From assembly GCA_022615525.1 (NCBI GenBank), contig JAKEGN010000001.1:1-8515 (forward strand): DNA of 8,515 nt, written 5' to 3'. Within the stretch, counting starts at the first letter, position 1. Each line of letters opens with the position of its first letter. Source of the DNA: Woeseiaceae bacterium. Lineage in GTDB: Bacteria > Pseudomonadota > Gammaproteobacteria > Steroidobacterales > Woeseiaceae. The translations under genes were made by a program, and so were the position numbers. Below the pieces are notes generated by a model, which ran no database searches, was not told where the DNA came from, and saw only the letters and a program-made list of their open reading frames with translations. Shown one piece after another: positions 1-7,718 of this stretch.

Positions 1-56
1 GTCCGGGGACAAGCACCAGACGCGGCGCGCCATATCCGTGCACTGTGTGGGGCGCG

Positions 57-62
57 TACAAT
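57..62 (+). promoter_or_regulatory. Candidate -10 element upstream of lpxC
   Basis: TACAAT matches the sigma-70 -10 consensus at five of six positions and would start transcription near position 69, giving lpxC a leader of about 130 nt. No good -35 hexamer lies 16-18 bp upstream, so this is a weak call. lpxC may also be read from promoters further upstream, since ftsZ usually precedes it. Confidence 0.3.
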
Positions 63-107
63 ATGTTAGGCTTCGGCGCCAAATTGGCTTGGGTACTGCA
101 ATTAAAC

Positions 108-123
108 TGTTGATATATCAACA
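108..123. repeat. Perfect 16-bp palindrome in the lpxC leader
   Basis: TGTTGATATATCAACA is its own reverse complement over all 16 bases. It lies 77 bp before the lpxC start and downstream of the candidate -10 element. As DNA it resembles a dimeric repressor site; as RNA it could fold into a 6-bp stem with a UAUA loop. No regulator can be named from the sequence. Its core TGATATATCA resembles the TGATAT half-sites of the palindrome at 1691-1704. Confidence 0.6.
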
Positions 124-199
124 AGAGTTCAGGATTTTCCTGCCCGCTGGTACCAGGCTCCCCAGGACGGACCGGGCAAACGGCAAGTAAAGGCTATCG

Positions 200-1108
200 A
201 TGCTGCGACAGCGAACGATCAAAACGGCGATCCGCGCCACCGGGGTTGGCCTGCACTCGGGCAGGAAGGTCTACATGACGCTGCGGCCGGCCGCCGAAAA
301 TTCCGGCATTACGTTTCGTCGCGTGGATCTCGACGTGCCGGTCGACATACCGGCAGATCCCAGGCTGGTCGGCGAGACGATGCTTGGCACGACCCTGATC
401 AGGGACGGCGTCAAGGTGGCCACTGTCGAACACCTGATGTCTGCGCTTGCCGGTCTGGGCATAGACAATCTCCATGTCGACCTTTCGGCGCCCGAAGTAC
501 CGATCATGGACGGCAGCGCCGGACCCTATATTTTTCTACTCCAGTCGGCCGGCATCGAGGAACAGAATGCGCCCAAGAAGTTCATTCGTATCCGCAGGAA
601 GGTCCGGGTCGAGGATGGCGACAAATGGGCCGAACTGACGCCGTTCAACGGCTTCAAGGTAAATTTCGAGATCGCGTTCAACCACCCGGTATTCAACAAG
701 CTGAGTCGTAACGCATCCATCGATTTTTCGTCGACATCCTTTCTCAAGGAAGTCAGCCGTGCCCGGACCTTTTGCTTCCTGCGCGATGTCGAGACGCTTC
801 GCGCCCGCAACCTGACGCTTGGCGGCAGCATGGACAACGCGATCGTGCTCGACGACTACCGCATTCTCAACGAAGACGGCCTCCGCTATGCCAATGAGTT
901 CGTCATTCACAAGATTCTTGACGCAATAGGCGACATGTATCTGTTGGGACACAGCCTCATCGGCGAATATTCGGCATTCAAGTCCGGGCACGACCTGAAT
1001 AACAAATTGCTATGCGCATTGCTGGACGATGAGAACGCCTGGGAGGAAGTGACCTTCAAGGATGAGGACCGGGCTCCGATATCCTACGCGACCCCGGCCT
1101 ACGCCTGA
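200..1108 (+). CDS. lpxC: UDP-3-O-acyl-N-acetylglucosamine deacetylase LpxC
   Basis: LpxC is the cytoplasmic zinc enzyme that removes the acetate from UDP-3-O-(3-hydroxyacyl)-GlcNAc, the first committed step of lipid A synthesis. The 302 residues match the family's usual length (305 in E. coli). All key residues are visible, one position before E. coli numbering: zinc ligands H78, H237 and D241, general base E77 in the VEHLMSAL motif, K238, and catalytic H264 in KSGHDLNNK. The PIMDGSAGPY motif is at 101-110. The ATG at 200 follows a TAAAGG ribosome-binding site at 188-193 with 6-nt spacing. The tail ends in small and nonpolar residues (ATPAYA), resembling the FtsH degradation tail of E. coli LpxC; that regulation is inferred. 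lpxC ends 5 bp before the convergent DUF721 gene. Confidence 0.97.
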   Translation: MLRQRTIKTAIRATGVGLHSGRKVYMTLRPAAENSGITFRRVDLDVPVDIPADPRLVGETMLGTTLIRDGVKVATVEHLMSALAGLGIDNLHVDLSAPEVPIMDGSAGPYIFLLQSAGIEEQNAPKKFIRIRRKVRVEDGDKWAELTPFNGFKVNFEIAFNHPVFNKLSRNASIDFSSTSFLKEVSRARTFCFLRDVETLRARNLTLGGSMDNAIVLDDYRILNEDGLRYANEFVIHKILDAIGDMYLLGHSLIGEYSAFKSGHDLNNKLLCALLDDENAWEEVTFKDEDRAPISYATPAYA

Positions 1109-1113
1109 AACAG

Positions 1114-1434
1114 CTACTGCCCCGGCTTGTCCGGCGAGTTTCTGGCAACGATTACCTTGCAGGAGCCGACCTCTGCGCCGCCGCCGCGCGCGGCCGCCAT
1201 GAGTGTCTCGGCCTCGAAGCGCAGTCGGGACGCCCAGGCCGGGGTTTCGGCAATCACCACGAGCTGTCCGTCCGGACGCAGGTTGACGCCCTTCAAACGC
1301 GACGCGAGGCCGGGGCCCACGGCCTCTTTCAACCCCGCCAGAAGGCGGTCCATGCCCTCCGCCTGTTTTACCAGTTCCTCGAGCGCGCCGCCGGTGGTCG
1401 ATTTGAGCAATTTTTCCAGGTGGATTATGGGCAT
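1114..1434 (-). CDS. dciA: DUF721 / DciA-type helicase-loader protein
   Basis: DciA proteins load or help load the replicative helicase DnaB in bacteria that lack DnaC or DnaI. The family signature is in the second half: a dG-LvV-a-tpaWA-rL pattern (DGQLVVIAETPAWASRL, about residues 55-71), preceded by a helical segment from about 20 to 45. I chose the ATG at 1434, giving 106 residues beginning MPIIHLEKLLK, because family members usually open with a short helix of this kind. An in-frame TTG at 1500 would add 22 residues with no family resemblance. Neither start has a good ribosome-binding site. The gene converges on lpxC and diverges from the M23 peptidase gene; the same neighbours are common in gammaproteobacteria. 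The family is clear, but helicase loading here is inferred from it, and the protein is short. Confidence 0.8.
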   Translation of the reverse strand: MPIIHLEKLLKSTTGGALEELVKQAEGMDRLLAGLKEAVGPGLASRLKGVNLRPDGQLVVIAETPAWASRLRFEAETLMAAARGGGAEVGSCKVIVARNSPDKPGQ

Positions 1435-1503
1435 GGAAGTGTGATGGAGTTGGCGATTTACGGGCCGGCGGGTGATCGAAGTCAATATTCTGAAGCTCAA
1501 TTC

Positions 1504-1532
1504 TTGTAAAAAAAAGCGGCATTATGCATATT
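1504..1532 (+). promoter_or_regulatory. Candidate sigma-70 promoter for the riboswitch-M23 transcript
   Basis: TTGTAA (1504-1509) and CATATT (1527-1532) each match consensus at four of six positions with ideal 17-bp spacing, and the spacer contains an eight-A run. A start site near 1539 would begin the RNA just before the aptamer at 1540, as expected for a riboswitch leader. The hexamers are only fair; the call rests on spacing and position. Confidence 0.5.
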
Positions 1533-1539
1533 GCCCTCT

Positions 1540-1626
1540 CGACAAAGGCATACCCGCCGAAAGACGGGGACGCAAAACCACCGATCTAAGGGACAGCGGT
1601 CCTATGATAGCGGGGCTACCGAAGTG
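1540..1626 (+). ncRNA. Cyclic-di-GMP-I riboswitch (GEMM-I aptamer)
   Basis: This aptamer class binds the second messenger c-di-GMP and controls the gene downstream. The conserved parts are present in order: AAAGGCAUACC at 1544-1554; a hairpin capped by a GAAA tetraloop (1559-1562) with stem 1553-1558/1563-1568; the block GGACGCAAA (1568-1576) then CC; the tetraloop-receptor CUAA (1586-1589); a variable hairpin GGGAC-AGCG-GUCCU (1590-1603); and the closing UAUGAUAGCGGGGCUACCG (1603-1621). One C-A mismatch sits next to the tetraloop. The order, spacing and invariant blocks fit the GEMM-I consensus and not GEMM-II. About 120 nt separate it from the M23 start, and no classical terminator lies between, so control may be at translation initiation. 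Whether the ligand switches expression on or off cannot be read here. Confidence 0.93.
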
Positions 1627-1690
1627 ATCATCGATCGTCGACCGAGACCAATGAGAGGGCGCCCGACGAGGCGGCCGGCCGACTGGTTAA

Positions 1691-1704
1691 TGATATTAAT
1701 ATCA
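1691..1704. repeat. Perfect 14-bp AT-rich palindrome in the M23 leader
   Basis: TGATATTAATATCA is perfectly self-complementary and lies 41 bp before the M23 start, in an AT-rich patch (1685-1712) within GC-rich DNA. As RNA it could form a 5-bp stem with a UUAA loop. It could be an operator, a second promoter element or part of the riboswitch expression platform. Its half-sites resemble the palindrome before lpxC. Confidence 0.5.
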
Positions 1705-1722
1705 ATAACATACGATCCGCTA

Positions 1723-1737
1723 TTCCCGAATCGGGGG
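1723..1737 (+). promoter_or_regulatory. Small hairpin covering the probable M23 ribosome-binding site
   Basis: CCCG (1725-1728) and CGGG (1732-1735) can pair around a 3-nt loop, with two U-G wobbles extending the stem to 1723 and 1737. The G run 1733-1737 is the only Shine-Dalgarno-like stretch before the ATG at 1746 (8-nt gap), so the stem would hide it. This is a candidate for the translational output of the upstream riboswitch. The stem is short and the call is inference. Confidence 0.35.
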
Positions 1738-1745
1738 CCCATACG

Positions 1746-2681
1746 ATGAATGTAGTCATCTTCGGCAAGGGCTTCGGCACCGCCCGGCAGGTCAACCTGT
1801 CCGGCAAGGCTGTCGCTGCCATCGGCGTTGTTTTTGCCGCTTGCCTGAGTGCGGCTGCATTTGGCTTCGGCTCCTGGTATTCGGCGCAAAACGGGTCCGG
1901 CGTGCCGTACTCGGAGCTCACCAGCCTGGCCGAGGAACTCGCCGCCCAGCAAGCGGCAATTGCGACCACCCGCCAGCAGACCGAAGATACGCTGGATGCA
2001 CTGGCGATCCGGATCGGCCAGATGAATGCCCGCATTATCCGTCTGGATGCGCTGGGCCGGCGCATGACGGAAATGGCCAATCTGGATGACGGGGAATTCA
2101 ATTTCGACTCGGACCCGGCACTCGGCGGCCCCGAGGAACCATACCCGACGACCGGCTCTGCGGTGGCCATTCCTGACGTGGTTACCGCGATGCAGGAACT
2201 CGACGGCCAGCTTGCGGACCGCGAGTCACAACTCGGCGTACTCGAAAGCGTGTTGCTCAACCAGAACCTGAGCGAACGGGTTCATCCGGCCGGCCGCCCG
2301 GTCAAGCAAGGGTGGATGTCCTCATACTTCGGCCGCCGTACCGATCCGTTCACCGGCAAGCCGGCGAATCACACCGGCGTCGATTTTGCCGGCAAGGAAG
2401 GCGCCGAAGTCATCGCAGTTGCGGACGGTGTCGTAACCTGGTCGGCGAATCGCTATGGTTACGGGCAACTGGTCGAAATCAATCACGGCAACGGTTACAT
2501 CACCCGCTACGCGCACAACTCCGAAAACCTGGTGTCAGTCGGCGACGAAGTCAAGAAAGGACAGACAGTAGCGCTGATGGGGGATACCGGTCGTGCAACA
2601 GGTCCGAACCTGCATTTCGAAGTCCTGAGGAACGGCACACGGGTCAATCCGGTGCAGTTCATTCGTCAGGGCGCCGAGTAG
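1746..2681 (+). CDS. Membrane-anchored M23 (LytM-type) peptidoglycan endopeptidase
   Basis: M23 zinc peptidases cut peptide cross-links in peptidoglycan. The protein has 311 residues: a short N-terminal tail, one hydrophobic segment (about 22-45) that probably anchors it in the inner membrane with the rest in the periplasm, a heptad-rich probable coiled coil (about 56-112), an acidic Pro/Gly-rich linker (113-140), a second helix (143-175), and the peptidase domain (about 180-305). Zinc ligands are H209 and D213 (HTGVD) and H290 (NLHFEV); H257 (RYAH) matches the first catalytic histidine. The usual HxH motif reads N288-L-H290, so the second catalytic histidine is Asn. The start MNVVIFGKG resembles relatives encoded beside secA in other gammaproteobacteria. 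It follows a c-di-GMP riboswitch and no intrinsic terminator separates it from secA. The exact substrate bond is unknown. Confidence 0.9.
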   Translation: MNVVIFGKGFGTARQVNLSGKAVAAIGVVFAACLSAAAFGFGSWYSAQNGSGVPYSELTSLAEELAAQQAAIATTRQQTEDTLDALAIRIGQMNARIIRLDALGRRMTEMANLDDGEFNFDSDPALGGPEEPYPTTGSAVAIPDVVTAMQELDGQLADRESQLGVLESVLLNQNLSERVHPAGRPVKQGWMSSYFGRRTDPFTGKPANHTGVDFAGKEGAEVIAVADGVVTWSANRYGYGQLVEINHGNGYITRYAHNSENLVSVGDEVKKGQTVALMGDTGRATGPNLHFEVLRNGTRVNPVQFIRQGAE

Positions 2682-2806
2682 GCCGCCCCACTCATACCCG
2701 TTCGTTTTTCCGCGCGATCCGGACAAAGTGCGCCAGCCGGCTGCCTGCGTCTTGAGATCGCATTTTCTGCACCTAGATCCGTTCGTCAGATGACCCGCAA
2801 ACCATA

Positions 2807-2834
2807 GTGCAAATTCGTAACCAGTACGTAAAAT
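2807..2834 (+). promoter_or_regulatory. Candidate secA promoter
   Basis: TAAAAT (2829-2834) matches the -10 consensus at five of six positions. The best -35 is weak, GTGCAA at 2807-2812, with a 16-bp spacer. Transcription would start near 2841, exactly where the leader stem-loop begins. This would let secA be made independently of the riboswitch-controlled peptidase gene. Confidence 0.4.
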
Positions 2835-2841
2835 AGCCGTC

Positions 2842-2876
2842 TTTGCGCGCGCCTCACCGGGCGACTCGCGCGCAGA
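2842..2876 (+). promoter_or_regulatory. GC-rich stem-loop in the secA leader
   Basis: GCGCGCG (2845-2851) pairs perfectly with CGCGCGC (2867-2873); U-A, U-G and U-A pairs (2842-2844 with 2874-2876) extend it to about 10 bp around a 15-nt loop. No U run follows, so it is not an intrinsic terminator. It ends 11 nt before the secA Shine-Dalgarno sequence and would lie at the 5' end of the transcript from the candidate promoter. It may protect the mRNA or control translation; no known regulatory RNA family is recognised. Confidence 0.55.
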
Positions 2877-2887
2877 CAGTCCCGGCC

Positions 2888-2892
2888 AGGAG
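2888..2892 (+). promoter_or_regulatory. Ribosome-binding site fixing the secA GTG start
   Basis: AGGAG lies 6 nt before the GTG at 2899. This spacing, and the match of the following MANFLTRLFGSRN to the SecA N-terminus, decides the start codon. Confidence 0.85.
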
Positions 2893-2898
2893 CCTTGA

Positions 2899-5785
<2,887 letters not shown>

Positions 5786-5802
<17 letters not shown>

Positions 5803-6238
5803 CGGCGGAGTTGGACTGCAGGCCATTCATGTTGCGGCAGGCATACTTCGCGATGCATCGGGCCGGGTCCTGGTCACCGAAAGGCTGGGCGACTCTCCGT
5901 TTGCCGGGTTGTGGGAATTTCCCGGCGGGAAGATAGTCGCTGGGGAGTCCGCGGAGTCGGCGCTCAGCCGGGAGTTGCGCGAGGAGCTCGGCGTTGCGAT
6001 CGACGAATGCGAGCATTTCATGCGCGTCGAGCACCGCTATTCCGACAGGCAGGTGGTCATCGAGTTTTACCTCGTAACCGGATGGCGATCGGTACCGGCC
6101 GGCCTGGAAGGCCAGGCAATCCGCTGGGTCGCGCCGGGACTGCTGCATAGCGATGAACTGTTGCCGGCGGACATGCCGGTATTGAAGGCATTGCAGGCGT
6201 CGACCGCGTCGGTCAGGAAATGCTTATCTGAAACTTGA
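5786..6238 (+). CDS. mutT: MutT-type Nudix 8-oxo-dGTP diphosphatase
   Basis: MutT hydrolyses 8-oxo-dGTP to the monophosphate, keeping oxidised guanine out of DNA. The 150 residues (E. coli 129) contain a perfect Nudix box, GX5EX7REUXEEXGU, at 48-70: G48, E54, R62-E63 and E66-E67 are the metal-binding and catalytic set. The preceding LWEFPGGK is typical of the MutT branch. The core begins near residue 12 (QAIHVAAGILRD). The ATG at 5786 is the only ordinary in-frame start, overlaps the end of secA by 17 bp and has only a weak ribosome-binding site, so it is probably translated together with secA. A non-standard start further in, after GGCGGAG near 5804, is possible. The end overlaps the end of zapD by 26 bp on the opposite strand. 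Another Nudix substrate cannot be excluded, but position beside secA supports MutT. Confidence 0.88.
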
Positions 6239-7022
6239 CGTCCTGCCCGGTCTGAACGGCGCGTCGATTGATCGTCGACCATTCAAGGAAGCGCACAGTA
6301 AAACGATTCTGGCTGCCGCTGATCTCGGGGTAGAGCGGGCTGTCGTTCCGCAGGGTCACCCGCAACATCCGGCAGCTCGCGTCCTTCTGCATCTTGTGGT
6401 GATACATGCCATTGACGGCGACCTTCTCCGTCGGCTGTGCGCTTTCGCGCATCAACCAGAGCAATTCGATGACGGCATCGCAAACAGGCCGGATTGCCGC
6501 CAGCCATTCGTCCAGGTCCAGCTTGCGGCGATCATACGGTTGTCGGAGCCAGTGATTGAATTCCGGCAGGTCGAATTCGCAAGTGCCACCCGGTATCGAG
6601 CTGCGGTGCTTTATCGAACTCAGGAACTCATTGTCCTTCAACGGTTGCAGGTATTGGGTTCCGGCAGCATCGACGTCCGAGCGGGTCGACAGCAGGTTGC
6701 GAATCACAGCGTCGAGTCTCCGGCCGTCGACCTCCGGTTGGGTCCTGTAGCGCTTGAGGTTTTCGACGTGATAATCGAGCTCCTTGTGCACGTCACTGCG
6801 CACATCCCCGCGGCCCAGGATGGCCATGATTTCGAGCAGGCTGCCGGTCGCCGCCCGGGTCGCCCAGTCAGCTTCCGGTTCGATGTTGTACAGCATCTGC
6901 CGATAGAGGAACTCGAGCCTCATGAACGTTCGCATGCGTTCATTGAGAGGCTGCTCGTATTCCGCGCGCCGCCGCCCGGAAATTCCGGACAAGGGCGCTA
7001 CATGAGTGGCAGTGGCTGGCAT
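6213..7022 (-). CDS. zapD: Cell division protein ZapD
   Basis: ZapD binds the C-terminal tail of FtsZ and cross-links FtsZ filaments in the cytoplasmic Z-ring. Matches to the family run along the length: the EQPLNERMRTFMRLEFL opening (E. coli EHPLNEKMRTWLRIEFL), GDVRSDVHKELD, SSIPGGTCEFDLPEF (E. coli LSIPGGCCSFDLPTL), VNGMYHHK, and SPLYPEISGSQNRFTVRF near the C-terminus. The length is 269 residues against 247 in E. coli; about 14 of the extra residues are an N-terminal extension before EYEQPLNE. The ATG at 7022 is the first usable start but has a poor ribosome-binding site; a TTG at 6992 would remove most of the extension. It follows coaE by 73 bp, so it is probably in the pilD-coaE operon. 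The yacG gene that often comes next is absent. Confidence 0.94.
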   Translation of the reverse strand: MPATATHVAPLSGISGRRRAEYEQPLNERMRTFMRLEFLYRQMLYNIEPEADWATRAATGSLLEIMAILGRGDVRSDVHKELDYHVENLKRYRTQPEVDGRRLDAVIRNLLSTRSDVDAAGTQYLQPLKDNEFLSSIKHRSSIPGGTCEFDLPEFNHWLRQPYDRRKLDLDEWLAAIRPVCDAVIELLWLMRESAQPTEKVAVNGMYHHKMQKDASCRMLRVTLRNDSPLYPEISGSQNRFTVRFLEWSTINRRAVQTGQDVKFQISIS

Positions 7023-7076
7023 GGCGGTATTCTGCGCCCCACGGTGGAATCAGGCAAATCAGTCCGGAAGTTGTCG

Positions 7077-7096
7077 GCGTCGCCGATATGCGACGC
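7077..7096 (-). repeat. Stem-loop between coaE and zapD
   Basis: A perfect 7-bp inverted repeat, GCGTCGC (7077-7083) and GCGACGC (7090-7096), encloses a 6-nt loop and begins at the coaE stop codon. In the direction of coaE-zapD transcription no T run follows, so it is not an intrinsic terminator. It may mark an mRNA processing or stability point that sets different coaE and zapD levels; this is inference. Confidence 0.4.
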
Positions 7097-7707
7097 TATT
7101 TCGCTTCTCGGCCGGCTTCCGCCTCGTCGAGAAAACGTCTGTGAAGCTCCTCGACCTGTTTGCGCGTATCGGCAATATCACCGTCGTTATCGATGACATC
7201 GCTGGCGATCGCGAGACGCTCGTCCCGGCTCGCCTGCGCCGCGATCATGCGCTGTGCCTGTTCGATGGTCTCGCCGTCCCGTGACAGCAGGCGGCGCAGC
7301 TGGGTTTGCGGGTCGCAGTCGACCACGACGATGCGATCCACGAATGACTTGAGGGCCGATTCAACCAGCAGCGGTACGACGATGATCTGATACGGCCCAC
7401 CGGCCGCTTTCGAGCGGGCGACCGTTTCGCTGCGGATCTTCGGATGCAGGATGGCTTCGAGGGCCTTGCGACTCTGCTCGTTGTCAAAGGCCAGCCGTCG
7501 CAGCTCGCTCCTGTCCAGGCTGCCATCCGCGGCAATCACCCCGTCACCGAAGCGCTGGCGGATCTCGTCGAGTGCCGGCATGCCGGGTCGCACGATATCC
7601 CTGGCTATGCGGTCAGTGTCGATGACCGGTACACCGTACTCCGCGAACATGTCCGAGACTGCAGACTTGCCGCTGGCGATACCGCCGGTAAGGCCGATTT
7701 TCAGCAC
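7096..7707 (-). CDS. coaE: Dephospho-CoA kinase
   Basis: CoaE phosphorylates the ribose 3'-hydroxyl of dephospho-CoA, the last step of coenzyme A synthesis, in the cytoplasm. The 203 residues match the family (206 in E. coli). The P-loop GGIASGKS is at 8-15. D30-T31-D32-R-I-A-R carries the Asp of the DxDxIAR motif; LHPKIR is at 87-92, PLLVE at 112-116 and QASRDER near 158-164. The frame stays open upstream to 7779 inside pilD, but the family's conserved N-terminus (LKIGLTGGIASGKS) begins directly after the GTG at 7707, so I place the start there. The Shine-Dalgarno is weak, and the gene starts 11 bp after the pilD stop, so translation may depend on pilD. pilD-coaE-zapD is a common gammaproteobacterial operon. 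Confidence 0.96.
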   Translation of the reverse strand: MLKIGLTGGIASGKSAVSDMFAEYGVPVIDTDRIARDIVRPGMPALDEIRQRFGDGVIAADGSLDRSELRRLAFDNEQSRKALEAILHPKIRSETVARSKAAGGPYQIIVVPLLVESALKSFVDRIVVVDCDPQTQLRRLLSRDGETIEQAQRMIAAQASRDERLAIASDVIDNDGDIADTRKQVEELHRRFLDEAEAGREAK

Positions 7708-7718
7708 CGTATAAGCAC

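Noticed and set aside
1..107. End of ftsZ at the left edge
   Set aside because: No frame shows the conserved FtsZ C-terminal peptide, so ftsZ, if adjacent, ends before the window.
1435..1500. TTG start extending dciA by 22 residues
   Set aside because: The added residues do not resemble the family, and the TTG has no ribosome-binding site; the ATG at 1434 fits better, though this is not certain.
2669..2709. Possible terminator after the M23 gene
   Set aside because: A 5-bp GGGCG/CGCCC stem exists, but the T run is about 16 nt further on, so it does not have the form of an intrinsic terminator.
2790..2807. Tiny ORF (MTRKP) before secA as a secM-like leader peptide
   Set aside because: It has no ribosome-binding site, no signal sequence or arrest motif, and lies upstream of the likely secA promoter.
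6396..7196. Open frame of 266 codons on the plus strand
   Set aside because: It is the shadow of zapD and part of coaE, both recognised on the opposite strand.
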